Shown here one piece after another: positions 20,871 to 32,549 of a stretch of DNA of 64,000 nucleotides. The translations under genes and the position numbers were made by a program. Each line of letters begins with the position of its first letter. The stretch's first letter is position 1. The DNA comes from Procambarus clarkii. Its lineage: Eukaryota > Arthropoda > Malacostraca > Decapoda > Cambaridae. The notes under the pieces are model-generated. The model was given only the letters and a program-made list of their open reading frames with translations. It did no database searches and had not been told where the DNA came from. The DNA is taken from assembly GCF_040958095.1 (NCBI RefSeq), contig NC_091237.1, forward strand, positions 8,745,624-8,809,623. The letters are read 5' to 3'.

Positions 20871-21677
20871 TTATGTGAAGGTAATATCAATGTATCTGGT
20901 AACATCCGCACCTATTATGACGTTCTTCTCCCCCTCACAAACGTACATGTGTGTGGAGAAAGTGAAGCCTTCAAATTTAATTTCTTTATCCCGAATGACC
21001 TCGAGTGGAACATATTTTTCATCGCCGATGGATAAACGTGTTTCCTTTTGACACGGCTGACTTGTGAGGCCCAGTTCTTCCGCAAGAAATTTTGGAACGA
21101 GGGTTACTGGGGATGCTGTGTTTACAACAGCATCAACTGCTTTCCCGTTGACTTGAGTCTCCACAACTATCTTGGTGGTGGAAAGCGAGGGATGCTGCTA
21201 AGACCGAATTACAAGCCGTGGATATCTTGAATCATTGATGATGGAGCAATCGTAAGCGAGTAAAAAATCCAATCCCAAAACGGCTTCGTATGTGGGCTAT
21301 TTACGTACGAGAATGACTGGAGGATAAACATAAATGCCGGTACCACAACCCAGGAAAACTTTTATAGGAACATCGGTAATTTCGCCTATAACACCCGAAG
21401 ACTGACCATTATAATCAATAAAGATATCTAAGTCACACAAATTTGCTTTCCTCTCGGAGATAAAGGATACGGGGCTACCGGTGTCCACCACGAACTTCAG
21501 GTCGCGTGTCCCCACCTCAGCGAGGAGCCGGAGCTGCCGCTTCTTGCGATGGAGATGCAGAGACACTTCCTCATCTCCATTAAACGACATGGAACTTAAT
21601 GAATCGCTGTCCTCCATATTTGAGGAACCTTCCAATATTTCCTTCCAGAGACGTGCTCTTGCTCTGAAGGTTGTCAC
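20871..21677 (-). pseudogene. Tandem retropepsin-like domains of a decayed retroelement
   Basis: Minus-strand reading gives two aspartic-protease-like domains in one frame. The first (21677-21210) has LKFVVDTGSPVSFISE and the C-terminal motif AVLGLDFLLAYDCSII after a stop. The second (21180-20871) has VDAVVNTASPVTLVPKFLA and VIIGADVTRYI. The frame carries only two stops between them. The first keeps the catalytic Asp-Thr-Gly; in the second the triad reads Asn-Thr-Ala. Upstream is a short Ser-rich lead. Neither RT nor gag is adjacent. Two protease units in one chain is unusual for LTR elements. It could be an unusual gypsy family or a fusion of two copies. Confidence 0.65.
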
Positions 21678-22139
21678 ATATAGTTCCTTCCCAGTTTCAA
21701 CCGTTGAATTAATATATTAGATGAAGTAATTTAGTTAGGTCAGAATAGGCGCTTCTAAGCTAATTACAATTCAACTTTTTATCTATGTAGAGAAAAAAAA
21801 AAATTTATTTGTCATTTCGTGATAACGCATCTTGAAACTAACCTCAACAAACTTTGTAGGGTGATTGGTGGTTACCTGGGGCTGGTCATAGGCAGGTCGA
21901 GGTAGACCTCCATGTCTCACGTGTGCAACAAACGGCAAATAATACCAACTTCCAATCTCAGTACAACCACCCGCAACCCTCACTAAGAGTCGTGAAGATC
22001 ATTATTATCTGCTCTGTAAGTTTGTCTAATGATGTGTATTAATGAGTGAAGACAGTGTGTAGTGAAGATACTTCCAAGGTTAAGGTAACTGGTAGACGGA
22101 AGATAACGGGTAAGAAAGGCGGTGACTGACTGGAATGTT
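21678..22139. other. No gene recognised
   Basis: AT-rich with a poly-A run near 21790. No motif or clear repeat structure was seen before the minisatellite begins. Confidence 0.45.
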
Positions 22140-25100
22140 GGTGATGAGTTGTGAAGGTTTTGGAGGGTAGGGAAGGTGGTAGAAGGTAGGGTAGGTGGTG
22201 GAGGGTAGGGAAGGTGGTGGAGGGTAGGGAAGGTGGTGGAGGGCAGGGAAGGTAGTGGAGGGTAGGGAAGGTGGTGGAGGGTAGGGTAGGTGGTGGAGGA
22301 TTGGGAAGGTTGTTGAGGGTAGGGTAGGTGGTGGAGGGTTGGGAAGGTGGTGGAGGGTAGGGAAGGTAGTGGAGGGTTGGGAAGATGATGGAGAGTAGGG
22401 TAGGTGGTGGAGGGTAGGGTAGGTGGTGGAAGGTTGGGAAGGTGGTGGAGGGTAGGGTAGGTGATGGAGGGTAGGGAAGGTTGTGGAGGGTAGGGAAGGT
22501 TGTGGAGGGCAGGGAAGGTGGTGGAGGGTAGGGTAGGTGGTGGAGGGTTGGGAAGGTGGTGGAGGGTAGGGAAGGTGGTGGAGGGTAGAGATGGTGATGG
22601 AAGGTTAAGAAAGTGGTGGAGGGTAGGGAAGGTGGTGCAGGGTAGGGAAGGTTGTGGAGGGTAGGGAAGGTTGTGGAGGGCAGGGAAGGTGGTGGAGGGG
22701 TAGGGAAGGTGATGGAGGGTAGGGAAGGTTGTGGAGGGTAGAGAAGGTGGTGGAGGGTAGGGAAGGTGGTGCAGGGTAGGGAAGGTTGTGGAGGATAGGG
22801 AAGGTTTTGGAGGGCATGGAAGGTGGTGGAGGGGTAGGGTAGGTGGTGGAGGGTAGAGATGGTGGTGGAGGGTAGGAAAGGTGGTGGAGCATAGGGAAGA
22901 TGATGGAGGGTAGGTAAGGTGATGGAGGGAAGGGAAGGTGATGGAGCATAGGGAAGGTGGTGGAGGGTAGGGAAGGTGGTGGAGGGTAGGGAAGGTGTTG
23001 GAGGGAAGGGAAGGTGGTGGAGGGAAGGGAAAGTGGTGGAGGGTAGGGAAGGTTGTGGATGGTAGGGAAGGTTGTGGAGGGTAGGGAAGGTGTTGGAGGG
23101 TAGGGAAGGTGGAGGAGGACATGGAATTTGGTGGAGGGTAGGGAAGGTTTCAGAGGGGAGGGAAGGTTGTGAGGGTAGGGATGGTGGTGGAGGGTAGGGA
23201 AGGTGTTGGAGGGTAGGGAAGGTGGTGGAGGGTAGGGAAGGTGGTGGAGGGTAGGGAAAGTGTTCGAGGATAGGGAAGGTAATGGAGTATAGGGAAGGGG
23301 GTGAAGGGAAGGTAAGGTAGTGGAGAGAAGGAAAGGTGGTGGAGGGAAGGGAAGGTGGTTAACGGGAGGGTAGGTAGTGAAGGGTAGGGAAGTTGGTGAA
23401 GGGTAGGGAAGCTGGTGGAGGGTAGAAAAGAAGGTGGAGGATAGGAAAGGTTGTTGAGGGTACGAAAGGTGGTGGAGGGTAGGTTCGTGGTGGAGGATAG
23501 GAAAAGTTGTGGAGGGTAGGGAAGGTGGTGGAGGGTAGGTTCGTGGTGGAGGGTAGGAAAAGTTGTGGAGGGTAGGGGAGGTGGTGATGGGTAGGGAAGG
23601 TGGTGTATAGTGGGAAAGTTGGTGGAGGGTAGGTTCGTGGTGGATGGTAGGGAAAGTTGTGGAGGGTAGGGAAGGTGGTGGAGGGTAGGAAAAGTTGTGG
23701 ATTGTAGGGAAGGTGGTGGAGGGTAGGGAAGGTGGTGGAGGGTAAGGGAGGTGGTGGAGGGTAGGGGAGGTGGTGGAGGGTAGGGAAGGTGGTGGAGGGT
23801 AGGGAATGTGATGGAGGATAGGGAAGGTTGTGGAGGGTAGGGAAGGTGGTGAAGGGTAGGGAAGGTTGTGGAGGGTATGTAATGTAGTGGAGGGTAGGGA
23901 AGATGATAGAGGGTAGGGAAGGTGGTTAAGAGTAGGGAATGTGATGGAGGGTAGGGAAGGTTGTGGAGGGTAGGGAAGTTTGTGGAGGGTAGGGAAGGTT
24001 TGGCGGGTAGGGAAGGTGTTGGAGGGTAGGGAAGGTGGTGGAGGGTAGGGAAGGTGGTGGAGGGTAGGGAAGGTGTTGGAGGGTAGGGAAGGTGGTGGAG
24101 GGTAGGGAAGGTGGTGGAGGGTAGGGAAGGTGGTGGAGGGTAGGGAAGGTGGTGGAGGGTTGGGAAGGTGGTGGAGGGTAGGGAAGGTGGTGGAGGGTAG
24201 GGAAGGTGTTGGAGGGTAGGGAAGGTGTTGGAGGGTAGGGAAGGTGGTGGAGGGTAGGGAAGGTGGTGGAGGGTAGGGAAGGTGGTGGAGGGTAGGGAAG
24301 GTGGTGGAGGGTAGGGAAGGTGGTGGAGGGTTGGGAAGGTGGTGGAGGGTAGGGAAGGTGGTGGAGGGTAGGGAAGGTTGTGGAGGGTAGGGATGGTAGT
24401 GGAGGGTAGGGAAGGTTGTGGAGGGTAGGGAAGGTTGTGGAGGGTAGGGAAGGTGGTGGAGGGTAGGGAAGGTTATGGAGGGTAGGGAAGGTTGTGGAGG
24501 GTAGGGAAGGTAATGGAGGGTAGGTAAGGTTGTGGAGGGTAGGGAAGGTGGTGGAGGGTAGGGAAGGTTGTGGAGGATAGTTAAGATTGTGGAGGGTTGG
24601 GAAGGTTGTGGAGGGTAGGGAAAGTGGTGGAGGGTAGGGAAGGTGTTGGAGGGTAGGGAAGGTTGTGAAGGGTAGGGAAGGTTGTGGAGGGTAGGGAAGG
24701 TGGTGGAGGGTAGGGAAGGTTGTGGAGGCTAGGGAAGGTTGTGAAGGGTAGGGAATGTTGTGGAGGGTAGGGAAGGTGGTGGAGGGTAGGGAAGGTTGTG
24801 GAAGGTAGGGAAGGTTGTGGAGGGTAGGGAAGGTTTGGCGGGTAGGGAAGGTGTTGGAGGGTAGGGAAGGTGGTGGAGGGTAGGGAAGGTGGTGGAGGGT
24901 AGGGAAGGTGTTGGAGGGTAGGGAAGGTGGTGGAGGGTAGGGAAGGTGTTGGAGGGTAGGAAAGGTGTTGGAGGGTAGGGAAGGTGGTGGAGGGTAGGGA
25001 AGGTGGTGGAGGGTAGGGAAGGTGGTGGAGGGTAGGGAAGGTTGTGGAGGGTAGGGATGGTAGTGGAGGGTAGGGAAGGTTGTGGAGGGTAGGGAAGGTT

Positions 25101-28100
25101 GTAGAGGGTAGGGAAGGTGGTGGAGGGTAGGGAAGGTTATGGAGGGTAGGGAAGGTTGTGGAGGGTAGGGAAGGTAATGGAGGGTAGGTAAGGTTGTGGA
25201 GGGTAGGGAAGGTGGTGGAGGGTAGGGAAGGTTGTGGAGGATAGTTAAGATTGTGGAGGGTTGGGAAGGTTGTGGAGCGTAGGGAAAGTGGTGGAGGGTA
25301 GGGAAGGTGTTGGAGGGTAGGGAAGGTTGTGAAGGGTAGGGAAGGTTGTGGAGGGTAGGGAAGGTGGTGGAGGGTAGGGAAGGTTGTGGAGGCTAGGGAA
25401 GGTTGTGAAGGGTAGGGAATGTTGTGGAGGGTAGGGAAGGTGGTGGAGGGTAGGGAAGGTTGTGGAAGGTAGGGAAGGTTGTGGAGGGTAGGGAAGGTTT
25501 GGCGGGTAGGGAAGGTGTTGGAGGGTAGGGAAGGTGGTGGAGGGTAGGGAAGGTGGTGGAGGGTAGGGAAGGTGTTGGAGGGTAGGGAAGGTGGTGGAGG
25601 GTAGGGAAGGTGTTGGAGGGTAGGAAAGGTGTTGGAGGGTAGGGAAGGTGGTGGAGGGTAGGGAAGGTGGTGGAGGGTAGGGAAGGTGGTGGAGGGTAGG
25701 GAAGGTGGTGGAGGGTAGGGAAGGTGGTGGAGGGTAGGGAAGGTTGTGGAGGGTAGGGAAGGTGTTGGAGGGTAGGGAAGGTTGTGGAGGGTAGGGATGG
25801 TAGTGGAGGGTAGGGAAGGTTGTGGAGGGTAGGGAAGGTTGTGGAGGGTAGGGAAGGTGGTGGAGGGTAGGGAAGGTTATGGAGGGTAGGGAAGGTTGTG
25901 GAGGGTAGGGAAGGTATTGGAGGGTAGGTAAGGTTGTGGAGGCTAGGGAAGGTGGTGGAGGGTATGGAAGGTTGTGGAGGATAGTTAAGATTGTGGAGGG
26001 TTGGGAAGGTTGTGGAGGGTAGGGAAGGTGTTGGAGGGTAGGGAAGGTTGTGAAGGGTAGGGAATGTTGTAGAGGGTAGGGAAGGTGGTGGAGGGTAGGG
26101 AAGGTTGTGGAGGCTAGGGAAGGTTGTGGAGGGGAGGGAAGGTGGTGGAGGGTAGGGAAGGTTGTGAAGGGTAGGGAATGTTGTAGAGGGTAGGGAATGT
26201 TGTGGAGGGTAGGGAAGGTGGTGGAGGGTAGGGAAGGTTGTGGAGGGGAGGGAAGGTGGTGGAGGGTAGGGAAGGTGTTGGAGGGTAGGGAAGGTTGTGG
26301 AGGGTAGGGAAGGTTGTGGAGTTTAGGGAAGGTTGTGGAAGGTAGGGAAGGTGGTGGAGGGTAAGGAGGTGGTGGAGGGTAGGGAAGGTGGTGGAGGGTA
26401 GAGAAGGTGGTGGAGGGTAGGGATGTTTGCGAAGGGTAGGGAAGGTGGTGGAGGGTAGGGAAGGTTTTGAAGGGTAAAGAAGGTGGTGGAGGGTTGGGAA
26501 AGTGGTGGAGGGTAGGTAAGGTGGTGGAGGGTAGGGAAGGTATTGGAGGGTAGGGAAGGTGGTAAAGGGTAGGGTAGGTTGTGGAGGGTAGGGAAGGTGG
26601 TGGAGGGTAGGGAAGGTGGTGGGGTGGAGGGAAGGTATTGGAGGGTAGGGAAGGTGGTAAAGGGTAGGGTAGGTTGTGGAGGGTAGGGAAGGTGGTCGAA
26701 GATAGGGAAGGTAATGGAGTATAGGGAAGGGGGTGAAGGGTAGGTAAAGTAGTGGAGAGAAGGAAAGGTGGTGGAGGGAAGGGAAGGTGGTTAACGGGAG
26801 GGTAGGTAGTGAAGGGTAGGGAAGTTGGTGAAGGGTAGGGAAGCTGGTGGAGGGTAGGGAAAGTGATGGAGGGTAGGGAAGGTTGTGAGGTTAGGGATGG
26901 TGGTGGAGGGTAGGTAAGGTTGTGGAGGGTAGGGAAGGTGGTGGAGGGTAGGGAAGGTGTTCGAGGATAGGGAAGGTAATGGAGTATAGGGAAGGGGGTG
27001 AAGGGTAGGTAAGGTAGTGGAGAGAAGGAAAGGTGGTGGAGGGAAGGGAAGGTGGTTAACGGGAGGGTAGGTAGTGAAGGGTAGGGAAGTTGGTGAAGGG
27101 TAGGGAAGCTGGTGGAGGGTAGAAAAGAAGGTGGGGGATAGGAAAGGTTGTTGAGGGTACGAAAGGTGGTGGAGGGTAGGTTCGTGGTGGAGGATAGGAA
27201 AAGTTGTGGAGGGTAGGGAAGGTGGTGGAGGGTAGGTTCGTGGTGGAGGGTAGGAAAAGTTGTGGAGGGTAGGGGAGGTGGTGAAGGGTAGGGAAGGTGG
27301 TGTATAGTGGGAAAGTTGGTGGAGGGTAGGTTCGTGGTGGAGGGTAGGAAAAGTTGTGGAGGGTAGGGAAGGTGGTGGAGGGTAGGGAAGGTGGTGGAGG
27401 GTAGGGGAGGTGGTGGAGGGTAGGGGAGGTGGTGGAGGGTAGGGAAAGTGGTAGAGGGTAGGGAATGTGATGGAGGGTAGGGAAGGTTGTGGAGGGTAGG
27501 GAAGGTGGTGAAGGGTAGGGAAGGTTGTGGAGGGTATGTAATGTAGTGGAGGGTAGGGAAGATGGTGGAGGGTAGGGAAGGTGGTTAAGAGTAGGGAATG
27601 TGATGGAGGGTAGGGAAGGTTGTGGAGGGTAGGGAAGGTTGTGGCGGGTAGGGAAGGTGTTGGAGGATAGGTTCGTGGTGGAGGGTAGGAAAAGTTGTGG
27701 AGGGTAGGGGAGGTGGTGGAGGGTAGGGAAGATGGTGGATAGTGGGGAAGGTGGTGGAGGGTAGGTTCGTAGTGGAGGGTAGGGAAGGTGTTGGAAGGTA
27801 GGGAAGGTGGTGGAGAGTGGGTTCGTGGTGGAGGGTAGGGAAAGTTGTGGAGGGTAGGGCAGGTGGTGGAGGGTAGGAAAAGTTGTGGATTGTAGGGAAG
27901 GTGGTGGAGGGTAGGGAAGGTGGTGGAGGGTAGGGGAGGTGGTGGTGGGTAGGGGAGGTGGTGGAGGGTAGGGAAGGTGGTGGAGGGTAGGGAAGGTGGT
28001 GGAGGGTAGGGGAGGTGGTGGAGGGTAGGGGAGGTGGTGGAGGGTAGGGGAGGTGGTGGAGGGTAGGGAAGGTGGTGGAGGATAGAGAAGGTAGTGGAGG

Positions 28101-30285
28101 GTAGGAATGGTGGTGGAGGGTAGGGAAGATGGTGGAGGGTAGGGAAGGTTGTGGAGGGCAGGGGGCAGGGAAGGTGGTGAAGGGTAGGGAAGGTTGTGGA
28201 GGGTAGGGAAGGTGGTGGAGGAGAGGGAAGGTGTTGGAGGGAAGGGAAGGTGGTGGAGGGTAGTGAAGGTGGTGGAGGGTAGGGAAGGTGGTGGAGGGTA
28301 GGGAAGGTGGTGGAGGGTAGGTTCGTGGTGGAGGGTATGGAAGGTTGTGGAGGGAATGGAAGGTTGTGGAGGGTAGGGAAGGTTGTGGAGGGTAGGGAAG
28401 GTTTTGGAGGGTAGGGAAGGTAGTGGATGGTAGGTAAGGATGTGGAGGGTAGGGAAGGTGGTGGAGGTTAGGGAAGGATGTGGAGGGTTGGTAAGGTTGT
28501 GGAGGGTTGGGAAGGTTGTGGAGGGTAGGGAAAGTGGTGGAGGGTAGGGAAAGTGTTGGAGGGTAGGGAAGGTGTTGGAGGGAAGGGTAGGTTGTGGAGG
28601 GTAGGGAAGGTTGTGGAGGGTAGGGAAGGTTGTGGAGGGTAGGAAAGGTGGTGGAGGGTAGAGAAGGTGGTGGAGGGTAGGGAAGGTGAAGGAGGGTAGG
28701 GAAGGTGGTGGAGGGTAGGGAAGGTGGTAGAGGGTAGGGAAGGTGGTAAAGGGTAGGGTAGGTTGTCGAGGGTAGGGAAGGCAATGGAGGGTAGGGAAGT
28801 TGGCGAAGGGTAGGGAAGGTGGTGGGGTGTAGGGAAGGTGATGGAGGGTAGGGAAGGTTTTGAAGGGTAGGGAAGGTGGTGGAGGGTAGGGAGGGTTGTG
28901 GAGGGTAGGGAAGGTGGTGGAGGGTAGGGAAGTTGGCGAAGGGTAGGGAAGGTGGTGGAGGGTAGGGAAGGTGATGGAGGGTAGGGAAGGTGAAGGAGGG
29001 TAGGGAAGGTTTTGAAGGGTAGGGAAGGTGGTGGAGGGTTGGGAAAGTGGTGGAGGGTAGGTAAGGTGGTGGAGGGTAGGGAGGGTTGTGGAGGGTAGGG
29101 AAGTTGGTGGAGGGTAGGGAAGTTGGCGAAGGGTAGGGAAGGTGGTGGAGGGTAGGGAAGGTGATGGAGGGTAGGGAAGGTGAAGGAGGGTAGGGAAGGT
29201 TTTGAAGGGTAGGGAAGGTGGTGGAGGGTTGGGAAAGTGGTGGAGGGTTGGTAAGGTTGTGGAGGGTAGGGAGGGTTGTGGAGGGTAGGGAAGGTGGTGG
29301 AGGGTAGGAAAGGTGATGGAGGGTAGGGAAGGTTGTGAGGGTAGGGAAGGTGGTGGAGGGTAGGAAAAGTTGTGGATTATAGGGAAGGTGGTGGAGGGTA
29401 GGGAAGGTGGTGAAGGATAGGGGAGGTGGTGGAGGGTAGGGGAGGTGGTTGAGGGTTGGGAAGGTGGTGGAGGGTAGGGAAGGTTGTGGAAAGTAGGGGA
29501 TTTGGTGGAGGGTAGGGGAGGTAGTGGAGGGTAGGGAAGGTGGTGGAGGGTAAGGAAGGTGGTGGAGGGTAAAGTAGGTGGTGGAGTATAGGGTAGGTGG
29601 AGGGTAGGGAAGGTGGTGGAGGGTAGGGAAGGTTGTGGAGGGTAGGGAAGGTGGTGAGGAGTAGGGAAGGTGGTGGAGGGTAGGGAAAGTGGTGGAGGGT
29701 AGGGAAGGTTGTGGAGGCTAGGGAATGTTGTGGAGGGTAGGGTAGGTGGTGGAGGGTAGGTAAGGTGGTGGAGGGTAGGGAAGGTTGTGGAGGGTAGAGA
29801 AGGTTGTGTAAGATAGGTTTTCGAGGGTTGTGAAGGTTGTGGATTTAGGGAAGGATGTGGAGGGTAGGGAAGGTTGTGGAGGGTGTGGAGGCTGGTGGAT
29901 GGTAGGGAAGGTGATGGAGGGTAGAAGGTTGAGGAGGGTAGGGTAGGTTGTGTTGGATAGGAAAGGTGATGGATGGCAGGGAAGGTGGTGGAGGGTAGGG
30001 TAGTTGTTGAGAGGTAGGTAAGGTGGTGAAGGGTAGAAAAGGTGGTGGAGGGTAGGGAAGGTGGTGGAGGGCAGGGACGTTGTAGAGGGTAGGGAAGTTG
30101 GTGAAGGGTAGGCAAGGAGGTGGAGGGTAGGGAAGGTAGAGATGGATAGGGAAGTTGGTGAAGGGTAAGGAAGCTGGTGGAGGGAGGGTAGAGAAGGTGG
30201 TGGAGGGTAGGAATGTTGGTGGAGGGTAGGGAAGGTTGTGGAGGGGAGGGAAGGTGGTGGAGGGTAGGGAAGGTGGTGAAGGATT
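22140..30285. repeat. 8.1-kb, 19-bp minisatellite (aaggtggtggagggtaggg)
   Basis: About 430 degenerate units of 19 bp. The plus strand is almost entirely purine plus T, with GGG-TA-GGG in every unit. The minus strand lacks stops in all three frames over long distances, because 19 is not a multiple of three. It therefore reads as a 19-residue period (PYPPPPSLPSTTF with PTLHH) for up to about 1,100 codons. Common variants have gttgtgg, gtgttgg or gatgga in place of ggtggtgg. Higher-order duplications are visible: a distinctive ~250-bp block at about 23252 recurs at about 26957, and blocks near 24385, 25037 and 25790 share the variant gggatggtagtgg. I take the long ORFs as by-products. Confidence 0.95.
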
Positions 30286-30932
30286 GGTGGTTGGTTCTGA
30301 GGGTCTTGAGGGACAGTGGTTGCAGTAGAGTCAGCTGGTTGCAGGCGTGCAGCTTGTGCACGGGTGGTCACCAAAACTGGAGGAGAAACTTCATCACTTT
30401 CTTGGACCTCTGCTGGAACATACTTTAAGATGGGATTGTCCACTACAGAGTTACACACCTGGGGTTTGTCCATGATGTTCAGGTTGGAAGGTTGCAGATC
30501 TTCGGCCAAGTCATTGCCCAGGAGAAGTTGCACTCCAGACATGGGAAAAGGCTTTTCCCTGATGGCGACTTGGACTTCACCGGTCACAAAAGGACAATCC
30601 AGGTGGACTCTGGCGAATGGATACGGAGTGGTAGCAGTGAGGTCAGTGATAAGGACGGTTTTCCCGGTGTAGGTGATGTTAGGCACAGCTGATTTCAATA
30701 TTATTGACTGAAGAGCCGTTGTGTCCCTCAAGATCTTCAATTTGAAACGTATCTCCGAATCTGTACTGTTGGCAGAGACAGTTCCAGGACACAGGTGTTT
30801 GCTGAAGAGAGAAAGATCATTAACAGGAACACCAACATTCATCACAGGCTTACCGGACTTTGGAGGAGTCGGTTTGGGTTTAGGAGTTTCACTATAGCCT
30901 TTGTATTGAGCTTTCCCACATTTATCTATGGT

Positions 30933-30937
30933 ATGTC
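30933..30937. repeat. 5-bp target-site duplication atgtc (left of SINE)
   Basis: Matches 31203-31207. Deleting the SINE and one copy restores the CCHC knuckle reading frame around it. Confidence 0.75.
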
Positions 30938-31202
30938 GGCCGAGGGAGGGAGCCGGTCGGCCGAGCGGACAGCACGCTGGACTTGTGATCCTGTGGTCCT
31001 GGGTTCGATCCCAGGCGCCGGCGAGAAACAATGGGCAGAGTTTCTTTCACCCTATGCCCCTGTTACCTAGCAGTAAAATAGGTACCTGGGTGTTAGTCAG
31101 CTGTCACGGGCTGCTTCTTGGGGGTGGAGGACTGGTCGAGGACCGAACCGCGGGGACACTAAAAGCCCCGAAATCATTTCAAGATAACCTTCAAGATTCA
31201 AG
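30938..31202 (+). mobile_element. tRNA-Thr-derived SINE
   Basis: It has a tRNA-like head with box A (gtcggccgagcggacagc) and box B (ggttcgatccc). The anticodon loop cttgtga would give TGT (Thr). The body (gggcagagtttctttcaccc, ttacctagcagtaaaatagg, tacctgggtgttag) is shared with the SINE at 41712-41888, so it is a family and not a tRNA gene. The tail is a tcaagat repeat. Transcription would be by RNA polymerase III. It is flanked by atgtc and inserted between the His and the final Cys of a gag zinc knuckle. Confidence 0.88.
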
Positions 31203-31207
31203 ATGTC
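31203..31207. repeat. 5-bp target-site duplication atgtc (right of SINE)
   Basis: Second copy of 30933-30937, directly after the tcaagat tail. Confidence 0.75.
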
Positions 31208-32167
31208 CATAGAGCTTGCAATACTTACAATACAATTGGGAGCTCGCTTGATCGGTACTCACTTTGTCATAACTATACCAAGACTTCTTACTGGAAGGTG
31301 GGTCTGGTGTTAGCCGGTGTATGAGGCTGTAGGTGTCAGCCGACTTCACACATCTGATGTAGTCGGTTTCTTCTGTGTCTGCTAAATATAAGCGGATGGA
31401 AGGGGGAGCACGTCTAAAGAATTCCTCAACTAGAATGAGGTTGACGAGTTCTGAAAATGTAGAGACATGTGCTGCTTCCAGCCATTTCATGAAATATCTT
31501 TTCTTTGTATTGGCAAATTCTAAAAAGGTGGTGGTACTTGCCTTTAGATAATCATGGAATTTTCGTCTGTAGCTTTCGGTGGAGAGAAGGTAGGCGTCTA
31601 AAACTGCTTGCTTCAGGGTCTGGTAGTCATTCTCAGACGCTAAGGTACTGAGAGTAACCGCAGCTCTACCTGTGAGATGCACTCTGAGAAGGGTAGACCA
31701 TTGATCTTCAGGCCAGCTAAGTTTTTTTGCTAGGGTCTCAAAAGTGGTAAAAAACACGTCTATCTCTGTCTCAACGAATGATGGCATTAACTTACTTGCA
31801 TGGAAGACATTGAAACTTACGGGAAGACTAGCTGTAGCTTGTTGGCGCTGATTGTGGTGTGTAGTTTCCAAGTTGAGTTCTTGTTGACGATATGCTAGAA
31901 CGCTCTCAGCTTGCTTCTTATCGTGCTCACATTGCATCTCCAGGTAACGTTTTCTTGCTTCAAGCTGTACTCGCTCACTCTCTTGGTGTAGGGCAGCCTC
32001 ACGTTCCTGATCTTCTTTCTTTAGGGCAGCCTCTCGTTCTCTTCATTGTAGAGCTTCTTTCTCAAATGCAGCTTGTTCTTGCAGGTGGACACGCTTTAGG
32101 GCAGCCTCTCGTTCCTGTATCTGGAGAGCTTCTTTTTGTTGTTCCCGCTCTTTGTTCGCTAGTTCGA

Positions 32168-32292
<125 letters not shown>

Positions 32293-32331
32293 CAATGTCA
32301 GACCACGGAGGAAAAATGAAACAGGAAATTT

Positions 32332-32370
32332 CCTTAAGTAATTTCGTATATTAAATACATCTTCAGAAGG
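32332..32370 (-). ncRNA. Hammerhead-ribozyme-like motif, left arm
   Basis: Mirror image of 32372-32410 with one or two mismatches, so the same CTGAAGA ... GAAA layout reads on the minus strand. Activity is not shown. Confidence 0.35.
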
Positions 32371-32371
32371 A

Positions 32372-32410
32372 CCTTCTGAAGATGTATTTAATATACGAAA
32401 GTACTTAAGG
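32372..32410 (+). ncRNA. Hammerhead-ribozyme-like motif, right arm
   Basis: In order: CCTT (stem I), CTGAAGA (fits the CUGANGA core), one extra T, GTAT with ATAC (stem II, loop ttaat), GAAA (core), GTAC as a 4-base loop closed by A-U, then T as the cleavage base and AAGG, which pairs with CCTT. This is the minimal type I layout with a very short stem III described for Penelope-like elements. The extra T after the core and the single-pair stem III make activity uncertain. Confidence 0.4.
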
Positions 32411-32451
32411 ACATTTCCTGTTTCATTTTTCCTCCATGGTCTGACATTGTC

Positions 32452-32484
32452 ACATTCTTAATCACGTGTTTATTTTCGTGATAT

Positions 32485-32490
<6 letters not shown>
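32452..32490. other. Spacer between palindrome and (AT)n
   Basis: Short unique sequence with an inverted pair cacgtg-type core (atcacgtgtttattttcgtgat). No gene. Confidence 0.5.

Positions 32491-32546
<56 letters not shown>
32491..32546. repeat. (AT)n microsatellite
   Basis: About 56 bp of AT repeats between the palindrome and the inverted-repeat element. Confidence 0.95.

Positions 32547-32549
<3 letters not shown>

Noticed and set aside
21983-23122. 379-codon ORF at the left edge of the 19-bp array
   Set aside because: Same repeat peptide as the rest of the array with a short unique end; no evidence of a gene.
22140-30285. Possible CRISPR-like array
   Set aside because: Units are head-to-tail without unique spacers, and the context is eukaryotic.
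27056-30361. 1,101-codon minus-strand Pro-rich ORF
   Set aside because: It is the 19-bp repeat array; neighbouring frames are equally open, and residue periodicity equals the DNA unit length. Kept only as a repeat finding.
30948-31023. Functional tRNA-Thr gene
   Set aside because: The tRNA-like head continues into a body shared with 41712-41888 and has a target duplication, so it is a SINE. The acceptor stem is not well formed.
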